Part shown: piece after piece, positions 52,902 to 61,348 of the stretch
How positions within the stretch are numbered: position 1 is the first letter of the stretch
How the letters are laid out: every line of letters begins with the position of its first letter
Assembly: GCF_051262515.1 (NCBI RefSeq)
Contig: NZ_JBIMER010000007.1
Location: forward strand, 1 to 64,000
Direction of reading: 5' to 3'
DNA length: 64,000 nucleotides
Source: Arthrobacter_N sp051262515
GTDB lineage: Bacteria > Actinomycetota > Actinomycetes > Actinomycetales > Micrococcaceae
Notes under the pieces: generated by a model
What the model was told of the DNA's origin: nothing
The model's database searches: none
The model's input: the letters and a program-made list of their open reading frames with translations, nothing else
Translations under genes and position numbers: made by a program

Positions 52902-53987
52902 ATGCCCGCTACTTCCCCTTCCGCCACCGCCCCCTTCGCCCTATCCGTGCTCGCCAACGGCAGCACCGGGGTGGGGGTGACCGCCGCGGATGGCCTCGCG
53001 CGAACCGTCGCGCTGGCACGGACGGCGGACCGGCGGAGGTACCACCGGTTCTGGATGTCCGAGCACCACGCGATGGCCGCCACGGCCGTCTCCTCGCCGC
53101 AGCTGATGGTTGCCCGCCTTATTGGCGAGACCTCGGGCATTCGTTTGGGTGCGGGTGGGATCATGCTCCCCAACCACGCGCCGCTTGTGATCGCCGACCA
53201 GTTCGGGATGCTCGATGCCCTGGCGCCGGGGCGGATCGACCTCGGCGTGGGCCGGGCTCCCGGCACCGACCCTGCGACGGCGGCCGCGCTGCGCCGCGGG
53301 ACGGAAGCCAATGACCGGTTCCCGCAGCAGGTCGTGGAACTCCTGGGGTTCCTCGGTGACGACTTCCCGCAGGGGCACCCGTATCGAGACGTCCACGCCG
53401 TCCCGGGACCGTGGCAGGCCGCCGAGAACCGCGTGCCCGCGCGGTCAACCGGCCCGGAGGTCTGGGTCCTGGGATCGTCCCCGTACTCGGCCCTGCTGGC
53501 CGCGGAACTCGGCAGGCCCTACGCGTTCGCCCTGCAGTTCGGTGACGCCGACATAGACACGGCCCTGCGCCTCTACCGGGAGAACTTCCGCCCCTCCGAC
53601 GTGCTTGCGGCACCCCACACGCTCGTCAGCATCCCCGTGGCCATCGACGACGATCCCGGCGAGGCCAAAAGGCAGGCGGCGACCTCGGCGATGGCGATGC
53701 TGCGCATGTTCCAGCGCAAGGGCTACCTGCTGCTGCCGCCGGACGAGGTCGCCGCCTACCCCGCCGACGTGCAGGAGCGGCAGGTCATCGACACGTACAC
53801 GAACCGCAGCTTCCACGGGACTCCCGCGGCCGTTGCCGACCGACTCGAAGCCCTGCACGAACGCACCGGCGCCGACGAGGTGATGCTCGTTGTCGGCGGC
53901 CACTCGGCTGCCCGCGACGAACGAGGAATCGAACTCATCGCAGACCACTACGCGCTGCCAACCACGATCGAAGGAAAAACCCCATGA
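52902..53987 (+). CDS. LLM-class flavin-dependent oxidoreductase
   Basis: 361 residues, luciferase-like TIM-barrel fold. Blocks seen are FWMSEHHAMAA (typical EHH of the MsnO8-like group), IRLGAGGIMLPNHAPL, RIDLGVGRAPGTDP, WVLGSSPYSALLAAELG and DEVMLVVGGHSA. Uses reduced FMN from a partner reductase; substrate unknown. The ATG at 52902 is where homology starts and has only a weak GAGA upstream. It overlaps the next hydrolase gene by 4 nt (ATGA). Confidence 0.88.
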   Translation: MPATSPSATAPFALSVLANGSTGVGVTAADGLARTVALARTADRRRYHRFWMSEHHAMAATAVSSPQLMVARLIGETSGIRLGAGGIMLPNHAPLVIADQFGMLDALAPGRIDLGVGRAPGTDPATAAALRRGTEANDRFPQQVVELLGFLGDDFPQGHPYRDVHAVPGPWQAAENRVPARSTGPEVWVLGSSPYSALLAAELGRPYAFALQFGDADIDTALRLYRENFRPSDVLAAPHTLVSIPVAIDDDPGEAKRQAATSAMAMLRMFQRKGYLLLPPDEVAAYPADVQERQVIDTYTNRSFHGTPAAVADRLEALHERTGADEVMLVVGGHSAARDERGIELIADHYALPTTIEGKTP

Positions 53988-54613
53988 CCGTCCCACGCCG
54001 AGCCCTGATCGTCATCGACGCCCAGCAGGAGTATTTCGAGGGCCTGCTTCCTATCGAGTACCCGCCCCGAGACGAGTCGATCGCCCGCATCCGGACTGCG
54101 ATCGACACCGCCGAACGGGCAGGCATCCCGATCGTGATCGTGCGGCACGAGCTCCCGGACGGAGCCCCCGTGTTCGGTGCCGGTTCCGCCACCTCGCAGA
54201 GCCACCCCCTCGTCTCCGAGCGCCAGAAGGCTGCCGCCAAGCACGTCGTCAAGAACTTCTCCGGCGTCTTCGCCGGCACGGACCTCGAGGCATGGCTGCG
54301 CCAGAACGACGTCGACACCCTCACGCTCGTCGGCTACATGACGAACAACTGCGTGATCGCCTCGGCCGCCGCGGCCGAACCCCTCGGCTTCGCCGTCGAG
54401 GTCGTTTCCGATGCGACCGGAGCGATCGATCTGGCCAACGAGGCCGGTAGCGCCGGCGCCCCTCAGGTCCACGGCACGATCATGGCGTTGCTGCACTCCA
54501 ACTGGGCGGCCGTCGCCGACACCGAGACCTGGACGTCCGCCGCCACGGCTGGCGAGCCGCTGTCCAAGAGCGACCTAGTGACCTCCGCATCCCAAGGACG
54601 AACCTCCCGCTGA
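53984..54613 (+). CDS. Isochorismatase-family cysteine hydrolase
   Basis: 209 residues with the complete catalytic triad. Asp12 lies in IVIDAQQEYF, Lys90 in VKNFSGVF, and Cys123 in YMTNNCVIAS (with the cis-peptide region before it). The family includes isochorismatases, nicotinamidases and carbamoyl/ureide hydrolases. Coupled to the flavin oxidoreductase, it may complete a short catabolic step on an amide or ether-like substrate. The 185 bp downstream hold no gene. Confidence 0.9.
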   Translation: MTVPRRALIVIDAQQEYFEGLLPIEYPPRDESIARIRTAIDTAERAGIPIVIVRHELPDGAPVFGAGSATSQSHPLVSERQKAAAKHVVKNFSGVFAGTDLEAWLRQNDVDTLTLVGYMTNNCVIASAAAAEPLGFAVEVVSDATGAIDLANEAGSAGAPQVHGTIMALLHSNWAAVADTETWTSAATAGEPLSKSDLVTSASQGRTSR

Positions 54614-54798
54614 CGCCCCGAACCGGCCCGCCAACCCACCCAGCAAGGATCAATGGTCCCCAATGCCACAGGAATCCGTCCCCATCCCTCGACGGATCGA
54701 CGAATAGGAGCTTTTAGTTCAATCTCCGAAAACAGGAAGCCGGTGGCGCTTGGGAAGTTACCGGGTCGGGGTTCGACTTTTTGGGCTGCCTTCCGGGG

Positions 54799-55660
54799 TC
54801 AGGGGGTCCTTCCGACGGATTGGTGGCTTGCCCCGGGTGGCTTACAGTCCTGTTCGATGAGCGCCACGAGGGTGTCGAGTGCCTGGGTGAGTTCGAGGTC
54901 GGTGGGCGCTCCGTAACCGATGACGAGGCCGTTGGGCGGGTGTATGCGGGCGTAGAAGCGGGCGAGCGTCGCGACGCGGAGCCCGCGCTGGAGCAGCGTC
55001 GCAGCGAGTTGGCTGGCGTCGGTTTCCGAGCCGAAGCTCAGGACGGGGTGGAGGGCGGACAGGTCGACGTCGTCCCGGGAGCCGAAGCGTTCGAGGAGGA
55101 GCCGGCGGCGGTGTGCGTAATCCCGCCGGGCCCGGGCGATGTGCCGGGCGAGGCCGCCACCGGCGTGTCGGGGTCCCGGCGCGTGTTCTTGAGCATGCGT
55201 CCGGCTTCGCCGCGGACCACGAGGTAGCCGCAGCGTAGCCGAGGGCTCAGGGTCTTGGAGAACCTGCCCGCGAGCACGACCTCCGCTTCCGAGGGAAGCG
55301 AGGCCACGGCCGGCAGCGGCATGCGGCGGTGGCGGAACTCGCTGTCGTAGTCGTCTTCGAGGACGAGGACGTTGTTTTCGGTGGCCCAGGCCAGCAGCGC
55401 CAGCCGTTCCCCGACGGGCATGTGGCCGCAGAGGGGGTACTGGTGGCTGGGGTCACCAGCACGGCGTCCGGCGGGTGGGGGAGCGTGGCGAGTTGGTCCG
55501 CGCGCAGGCCGTCGGCGCCGACCGGAAGGGTTTCGACCGTGGCCCCCGCGGCCGAGAGCACCCGGCGCGCGGTGGGGTATCCGGGATCCTCGCTAAGTGA
55601 CGTTGGCCGTCGGGGCGCCTCGACCAAGGCGCCGTACTGGTCGGCCAGCCTTGCTAACGC
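54799..55660 (-). pseudogene. MocR/PdxR-type regulator, aminotransferase domain only, frameshifted
   Basis: Remnant of a GntR/MocR regulator whose effector domain resembles PLP-dependent aminotransferases. Three frames must be joined: EDPGYPTARRVLSAAG (55.5 kb), then LVLEDDYDSEFRHRRMPLP with AGRFSKTLSPRLRCGYLV containing the PLP-Lys (55.3 kb), then RRDYAHRRRLLLERFGSRDD through PNGLVIGYGAP to the end at 54799. Breaks fall near 55460 and 55160. The N-terminal winged helix is absent, so it is both truncated and frameshifted. It may once have controlled the neighbouring oxidoreductase-hydrolase pair. Confidence 0.85.
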
Positions 55661-55745
55661 CTGTCATTCAGATGTTCCTCCCCCGGGGCCGCAAGGGATC
55701 GACTGAAGCGGGGTCAGTCGTCTACGACGATGCCGTTCTGAAGGG

Positions 55746-55774
55746 TTGACAGCGTTTCGGCCCAGGACTAAACC
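55746..55774 (+). promoter_or_regulatory. Promoter upstream of the sugar dehydrogenase
   Basis: TTGACA (55746) and TAAACC (55769) with a 17-nt spacer. GACTAA (55766) and TTAGTC (55787) form an inverted repeat over the -10. A 7-bp hairpin (TCAGGCG/CGCCTGA, 55841-55862) lies in the leader. Confidence 0.5.
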
Positions 55775-55884
55775 TGCTTTTGGGGCTTAGTCTTGAGCCT
55801 TCTGTGAGCATCCGAAGCATGGTAGTTCGATGACGCCCCCTCAGGCGGCACTCGACGCCTGAGTCGCTTCTGAGAGGACTCCTC

Positions 55885-57369
55885 ATGCGTGACCAATCAC
55901 CAGGCTATAGCCGCTCCTCGCGGCGCCCGCGGCTTGCCCGGCTGACCGTCGTCGCGACTGCGTGGGCGGCCATTTCTGCGCTCGCCCTAAGCTCGGCGTC
56001 CGCCAGCGGCGGCGATGGGATTGGCGACCCCGTCCCCGACGTGCCTCAGAGTCCTGTAAAAGTCGGGCTTGCGCTCGTCAGCACCGACGTGACCGCACCG
56101 CTCGCAGGGATCACCGCACCAGGGCAGAGCCGCAAGCTCTACATCGTCGACCAGATCGGGCATCTCAAAGAGCTCAGCATCGACGCCCCTCGCCCGGTAG
56201 CGCAGCTAACCACCGTCCTTGACGTCAGCGAACTGCTGGTCGGCCCCCAGGCCCCCGACGATGAGCGGGGCTTCCTCGGTGCGGCCTTCGCCGCCGACGG
56301 CCGGCTCTTCACGTACACCTCCGAAGCATTCGACCCAGCCGATCAGGCCACCTTCCCACTGCCTCCTGACCCGCCCGGTCCCTGCGATCTCTCCGGCGCC
56401 GTACCCGACCATCGCAGCGTGATCCGAGAATGGCGCCCGACCAGCACCGATCCGCTCCGCTTCGGCGCGCCATCCAGCAGCCGCGTCCTGTTCACGGTCG
56501 ACCAGCCACAATCCAACCACAACGCGGGCGACATGCACTTCGGTCCCGACGGCATGCTGTACATCGCGTTCGGTGACGGCGGCGGCGCAGACGACCAGAA
56601 CTGCCAAACGAACTTCGACGACACCCCGATGTTCGGCCACGGCGCCAACGGCAACGGGCAGAACCCTACGAACCCGCTGGGTGACCTGCTGCGGATCGAC
56701 GTCAACGGGACCAACTCCAAAAACAAGCAGTACGGCATACCGGCGGACAACCCCTTCGCCACCACACGCCCCGCCGGCCAGATCCCGGAGCTCTTCGCGA
56801 TGGGCTTCCGCAATCCTTACAGGTTCTCCTTCGACGCCCAAGACTTCACCCCCACCAACACCGGAACCCCTGCCCAGGCCTGGGTCGGCGACGTCGGTCA
56901 GAACGACGTCGAGGAGGTCAACGTGGTCTCCGCCGGCGGCAACTACGGCTGGCGAGCCCGGGAAGGCAGCTTCCTGTTCAACCCCGGCGAATTCCAACTC
57001 AAGGGTTCACGCTCCGACGCATTCGTGTTTGCTCGAACGACCAGTGACGCCACGTTCACCGACCCAGTGGCCCAGTATGACCACGACGACGGCACCGCCG
57101 TCATCGGCGGGTACGTCTACCGGGGCACCGAGGTCCCGGCCCTCCAAGGCCAGTACGTATTCGGCGACACCTCTCGTCGGCTGAACAACGCACACGGCAG
57201 ACTGTTCGCCACTTCCGGCTCCAAGACAGGGCCCCACAGCGTCGTCGAGCTCCGCGACGAGCCCCTGGACGTCCAGCTCATCGGCTTCGGCCAGGACGAG
57301 GACGACGAACTCTACGCATTGGTCTTCGAACCGGGGGCGTCCGGTCAGATCCATCAGATCACCCGCTGA
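55885..57369 (+). CDS. Secreted PQQ-dependent sugar dehydrogenase (glucose/sorbosone family)
   Basis: 494 residues. An Arg-rich N terminus and signal peptide (about 1-40, ending in SASA) are followed by a six-bladed propeller. Family blocks are FGPDGMLYIAFGDGGGADD, MGFRNPYRFSFD, VGDVGQNDVEEVN and GGNYGWRAREG. Oxidises aldoses outside the membrane with PQQ; acceptor and sugar are unknown, and no PQQ synthesis genes are in the window. GAGAGGA precedes the ATG. Intact, although it lies between a dead regulator and a dead insertion sequence. Confidence 0.9.
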   Translation: MRDQSPGYSRSSRRPRLARLTVVATAWAAISALALSSASASGGDGIGDPVPDVPQSPVKVGLALVSTDVTAPLAGITAPGQSRKLYIVDQIGHLKELSIDAPRPVAQLTTVLDVSELLVGPQAPDDERGFLGAAFAADGRLFTYTSEAFDPADQATFPLPPDPPGPCDLSGAVPDHRSVIREWRPTSTDPLRFGAPSSSRVLFTVDQPQSNHNAGDMHFGPDGMLYIAFGDGGGADDQNCQTNFDDTPMFGHGANGNGQNPTNPLGDLLRIDVNGTNSKNKQYGIPADNPFATTRPAGQIPELFAMGFRNPYRFSFDAQDFTPTNTGTPAQAWVGDVGQNDVEEVNVVSAGGNYGWRAREGSFLFNPGEFQLKGSRSDAFVFARTTSDATFTDPVAQYDHDDGTAVIGGYVYRGTEVPALQGQYVFGDTSRRLNNAHGRLFATSGSKTGPHSVVELRDEPLDVQLIGFGQDEDDELYALVFEPGASGQIHQITR

Positions 57370-57411
57370 CGGATTCCCGCCACCTCGCGGTCCTCCCGGT
57401 CTTTGAAACTG

Positions 57412-57463
57412 TGATGTCTCGAAACATCGGTGACAGTTCTGTCTCAGGACAATGGTGACACTC
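57412..57463. repeat. IS481 terminal inverted repeat, sugar-dehydrogenase side
   Basis: Aligns with the complement of 58936-58988 at roughly four of five positions by eye; shares ATGTC, ACATC, GTTCTG and GGTGACACT in order. Confidence 0.7.
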
Positions 57464-57503
57464 GATTTCTCCGGACATCGGTAACAGTTCCCCTCGCCAG
57501 CGC

Positions 57504-58864
57504 CTACTTGCGGAAGCGGGCGCGGGCCTTTCGGATGCCCACGTACGCGGTACCTTCCGGCGGCCATAGGTACTCCACAATGATCTCGCCCTCGGTGCTG
57601 ACGAAGACGATTCCCTCGGCGTCCCAGTCGGCGATGACGATGCGGCCGCCCATCGCCTTGGTCAAGGAGAACAATGTCCTGCCGATGTTGACGACGCCGT
57701 TGGGATAGACCCGCAGTTTCTGGCTACCCGTGGTTGCCGGGTGGGCGATGCTGCCGGTGATGGTGCTTTGTGCCGCCTCCCGTGGTGCTTCTGGTTGCTG
57801 GTCAGTCGAGGTGCTCTCGGCCGCGTCGCCGGCGGGGTCAGGAGCTGCTTCGGCGGCACCCACAAGTGGGAGCACCGGGCTTGGGCCCTGGGGCTCGGGA
57901 GGAACTGGGACGGGCTTGGGTCTCGGCGCCTCGGCGATGGCTGTGGCGTCCCAGGACTGCTGAGGGGTGTTGCGCCCCGGCAGTCCCTGATGCGGGCGCT
58001 CGGTGTTGTAGATCTGGTCAAAGCGGTCGACCTGGGCCTGCAGCTCTGCGTGGGATTGGGCGAAGGGTTGCTTGTCCAGCCACCGGAAGAGGGTCTGGTG
58101 GAATCGCTCGTTCTTTCCCTGGGTGGTCGGCTTGTACGGTTTGCCGGTGATCGGCTCGACGCCGAGCGAGGACACGTAGGTGACGAGCTGTCCTTCCCGC
58201 CCGCGGCGTGAGGGGTTGAGGGCCATCCCGTTGTCGGTGAGGATCCTTTGAGGTACCCCGCGGGCGGCGATGCCCTTCTTGACGACCGCCAGGGCAGCCT
58301 CGCTGGTTTCCCCGCTCGCCACGTGGGTGGCCAGTGCGAGGCGGGAATGGTCGTCCTGCAGCTGGAAGATCACGCACCTGCGTCCGCCGGTGAGCACGTA
58401 TTCGGTGGCATCGAGTTGCCAACAGGCGTTCGGGGCGGGGTAGACGAACCGGCGGTACGCGGCCCGGGGCTTTTTCCTTGGTTAGAGCCTGGCCACGTTT
58501 CTTTCCCGGAAGATCCGTGCCAGCGAGGCAACTGACGGGGCTTGCATCTTCAGGGACACCATTTTGTCGTGAACGCTGATCGGCCCGTGGTCCAGTCCGG
58601 CGATTCCAGGGCGGCCCGCACCTTCAGCGCCTCTTGCTTGCGCTCCTCGGTGAGTTTCGTGGGAGAGTTCTTCGGGCGGCGTGAGCGTGGTTCCAAGGCC
58701 GCGGCCTGGCCCTCGCCCCGTGCCCTGGCCCGGATTGCGTAGAACGTCTTGCGGGTGATGCCGTGCTCGTCGCAGAACGTGGTGACGGACCCGCGTGGCG
58801 CATCATCGGGCCATTGGGCGATGGCAAGGCGGATACGGGCGTCGACAGGCTCATTCTTCTTCAC
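57504..58864 (-). pseudogene. IS481-family DDE transposase, frameshift plus nonsense
   Basis: The N-terminal helix-turn-helix part (58864 down to about 58600) reads CDEHGITRKTFYAIRARA. Near 58590-58606 the frame shifts, and HGPISVHDKMVSLKMQAPSV continues in another frame. A TAA at 58484-58482 then replaces a probable Glu (LTPRK-type context, ARL-stop-PRKKPRAAYRRF). The rve catalytic core downstream is open and keeps its triad: Asp in WQLDATEYV, Asp in LTDNGMAL, Glu in NERFHQTLF. The long C-terminal extension (to 57504) is intact. Recently dead, since most of it reads cleanly. Confidence 0.88.
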
Positions 58865-58935
58865 CAGTCATTCTTTATGCCCCGCCGGTCAAAGCCGTGT
58901 TGACCCTCGGAAAGTGTCACGACCAAAACACGCCA

Positions 58936-58988
58936 AAGTGTCACCGATGTGTTGAGGCAGAACCGTCACTGATGTCCTGCGACATAAC
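58936..58988. repeat. IS481 terminal inverted repeat, recombinase side
   Basis: Inverted partner of 57412-57463. Confidence 0.7.
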
Positions 58989-59020
58989 AAGATTCAAAGC
59001 GACACACGCTAAACCTAACA

Positions 59021-59230
59021 AAGTACTACTACCGGGGACGCAAACAAACCCTGGACACGGAGCAGGTCGCCGAGCTCGTCCGCCGTGCGGGGGCAGGCAC
59101 CCCGAAACCCGATCTGGCCCGGGAGTATGGGCTCAGCCGGGAGACGGTGTACCAGTACCTGCGTCGACATGCCGCGGCACCAGTGGAACCACCGGGTGCC
59201 TCCGCGAGTGCCGTTCCTGCCGTCGAATAG
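59021..59230 (+). pseudogene. Serine recombinase C-terminal fragment
   Basis: An open stretch with no start reads YYRGRKQTLDTEQVAELVRR, then DLAREYGLSRETVYQYLR, and stops at TAG 59228-59230. This is the GRK-HTH DNA-binding tail of a Hin/Tn3-type serine recombinase. The catalytic domain is missing; the left limit is the end of the IS481 element, so the IS or an associated deletion removed it. Confidence 0.8.
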
Positions 59231-59291
59231 CCTTAGGGGATCGGTCCAGGCTTTGGGCGGAACAGCTCCGGCACCTTTCGATAGGAATTCC

Positions 59292-60287
59292 ATGCAATAC
59301 CGCAAACTGGGCAACAGCGGCATGTACGTCAGCGCGATCGCGCTGGGCAACTGGGCGACGCACGGGGAAACCGTGGAGCAGGATCTCGCCACGGCATGCG
59401 TGCGCAAGGCGCTGGACCTTGGCGTCACCACCTTCGACACGGCGGACGCCTACGCGGGCACGAAAGCCGAAACGATGCTCGGCGAAGCCCTCCGCGGGGT
59501 GCGCCGCGAGGGCATCGAGGTCATGACCAAGGCGTTCTTCCCCACCGGGCCGGGCAGGAACGACCGCGGCCTGTCCCGCAAGCACGTGATGGAGTCCATC
59601 AACGGTTCCTTGCGCCGCTTGCGGACGGATTACGTGGACGTCTACCAGGCGCACCGGTACGACTACGAGACGCCGTTGGAGGAAACCATGGGTGCCTTCG
59701 CCGATATCGTCCGGGCGGGCAAGGCCCACTACATCGGCGTTTCCGAGTGGACGGTGGAGGAGATCCGGGCTGGTGCCGCGCTGGCGGCCGAGCTGGGTAT
59801 CCAGCTCGTCTCCAGCCAGCCCCAGTACAACATGCTGTGGCGGGTCATCGAGGCCGAAGTCGTGCCGGTGTGCGAGGAGCTCGGGATCACCCAGGTGTGT
59901 TGGTCGCCGTTGGCCCAGGGCGTGCTGAGCGGCAAGTACGGTGCCGTGACCCGTCCGACCGGCAGCCGTTTCAGCTCCGACGACGGCGGTTTGAAAACCG
60001 AGCACAGGTTCATGCAGCCGGCGGTCATCGAACGGGTCGAAAAGCTCAAGCCGATAGCTGCTGACCTGGGCGTGCCGCTGCCCACTCTGGCCGTTGCCTG
60101 GGTGCTGGCCAACACCAACGTCTCCGCGGCGATCGTCGGGGCCAGCCGGCCCGAGCAGCTAGAGGACACGGTTAAGGCCGCCGGTTTGGCCTTGAATCAT
60201 GACACGCTCGAGCTGATCGACGGTGCTCTGGGCGATGTCGTGGAGCGCGACCCCGCCAAGGTGGAATCGTTCCCCCAGCGCGTGTAG
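59292..60287 (+). CDS. Aldo/keto reductase
   Basis: 331 residues of the AKR fold, potassium-channel beta-subunit/YghZ-like group. It has TTFDTADAYAG (catalytic Asp and Tyr), EVMTKAFFP (Lys) and VDVYQAHRYD (His). NADPH-binding segments are CWSPLAQGVLSGKYG and AAIVGASRPEQLEDTV. Reduces an aldehyde or ketone with NADPH; substrate unknown. The ATG at 59292 follows AGGAATTCC. Intact among decayed genes. The 219 bp after it show no gene. Confidence 0.9.
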   Translation: MQYRKLGNSGMYVSAIALGNWATHGETVEQDLATACVRKALDLGVTTFDTADAYAGTKAETMLGEALRGVRREGIEVMTKAFFPTGPGRNDRGLSRKHVMESINGSLRRLRTDYVDVYQAHRYDYETPLEETMGAFADIVRAGKAHYIGVSEWTVEEIRAGAALAAELGIQLVSSQPQYNMLWRVIEAEVVPVCEELGITQVCWSPLAQGVLSGKYGAVTRPTGSRFSSDDGGLKTEHRFMQPAVIERVEKLKPIAADLGVPLPTLAVAWVLANTNVSAAIVGASRPEQLEDTVKAAGLALNHDTLELIDGALGDVVERDPAKVESFPQRV

Positions 60288-60506
60288 GGAACGCGCGGAC
60301 CAGCGCCCACCTGTTGGGTTGGCCCTGTGCCCTGCCCGCTTGGGCATGTGAAGATCGACAGGGGGCGGATCGGAAGTCCGTTCGTCCCTAGTGCGGCCCC
60401 TCAGCGAGTTGCACGGGTGGCTCCGCCCGGGGCCTGCTTAGGCTGAGTCTCGGCGCGTGGGAAACGGGTACGCCCGCCGATGAGAAGCAACCATGGGAGG
60501 TTCGTC

Positions 60507-61127
60507 GTGGCCATACCGGCCGTACCGGGTTCAGATGCGGAGATCCGCACCTACCTCGACTCGTTGGGCGTGCCGGGAATCATCGACCTGCACGTGCATT
60601 TCATGCCCCGGAACGTGATGGAGAAGGTTTGGGCATTCTTCGACGGCGTTGCGGACAGCGGCGCTCCGGCCTGGCGCATCGTCTACCGGGATACCGAGGA
60701 GGAGCGCGTGCGAACGCTCCGGAACATGGGCGTGAAGGCCTTCACCACGCTGAACTACGCACACCGCCCAGGCATGGCTGAGTGGCTCAACGACTACTCG
60801 ACGGCGTTCGCCTCGGTGCATTGCGATGCCATCCACTCCGCCACGTTCTACCCGGAGCCCGGTGTGGAACGAATCGTCGCGCACAGCCTGGAACAGGGTG
60901 CCCGGATCTTCAAGGTCCATATCCAGGTGGGGGGATTCTCTCCCCTAGTCCCGGGCGAGTTGACGGAAGTGCGTTCTTCCGAGCCGCCATCGTCCGGTGA
61001 GGAACAGTACGCGTACTACCGCGTGCAGAAGTTGTCCCGGGGTTCACGGAAGGACAAGACGCGGATCGTCTACAGCCAGAACATCACCCTCGAGGGCATC
61101 CCGGAGGAGGTCTTCGAGACCAGGTGA
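60507..61127 (+). pseudogene. Chimera: amidohydrolase 5' fragment fused to helicase 3' sequence
   Basis: The first ~148 residues are an Amidohydro_2-type enzyme: IIDLHVHFMPRNVMEKVW with the metal-binding HxH, then RTLRNMGVKAFTTLNYAHR and RIFKVHIQVGGFSP. After about 60950 the sequence switches without a stop to ELTEVRSSEPPSS and AYYRVQKLSRGSRKDKTRIV, which belongs to the end of a large helicase. The later metal ligands of the amidohydrolase are gone, so activity is unlikely. GTG at 60507 has GGGAGG 6 nt upstream. The junction marks a deletion. Confidence 0.8.
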
Positions 61128-61333
61128 ACGGCAAGTCGGCGTTGGAGTGGATCCTGGACCGCTACCCGGTAACCACCCACAAGGACTCGCAGATCACCAA
61201 CGATCCCAATGACTACTGCCGCGAGGTTGGGAATCCGCGGTACGTCATCGATCTCATCAAACGGATCGTGACAGTGTCGGTGGAGACCCATAGGATCGTG
61301 GCAGCGCTGCCGGCGCTAGACATTGCCGAATAA
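60951..61333 (+). pseudogene. C-terminal remnant of a restriction-type DEAD/DEAH helicase
   Basis: In two frames: TRIVYSQNITLEGIPEEVFE, then after a one-base loss near 61120, NGKSALEWILDRYPVTTHKD and NPRYVIDLIKRIVTVSVET, ending at TAA 61331-61333. This is the C terminus I know from large type ISP / type III-like restriction helicases. Restoring one T in GAG-ACC would rejoin the frames (E-Y-Q-V-N-G). All catalytic domains are missing. It lies 15 nt before a RhuM gene, so it was probably the first surviving part of that operon. Confidence 0.75.
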
Positions 61334-61348
61334 CTGGGGACGGGGACG

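Larger units (their letters stand above)
57412..58988 (-). mobile_element. IS481-family insertion sequence, decayed
   Basis: Bounded by imperfect ~50-bp terminal inverted repeats: 57412-57463 (TGATGTCTCG.. to ..GGTGACACT) and 58936-58988, whose complement reads ATGTCGCAGGACATCAGTGA and onward. Both contain the repeated GGTGACA-type words. About 1.58 kb, containing one transposase gene broken by a frameshift and a stop. No clear target duplication. Confidence 0.82.

Noticed and set aside
54653..55227. Plus-strand frames over the MocR region.
   Set aside because: They are shadows; the minus strand gives clear aminotransferase-domain sequence in three frames.
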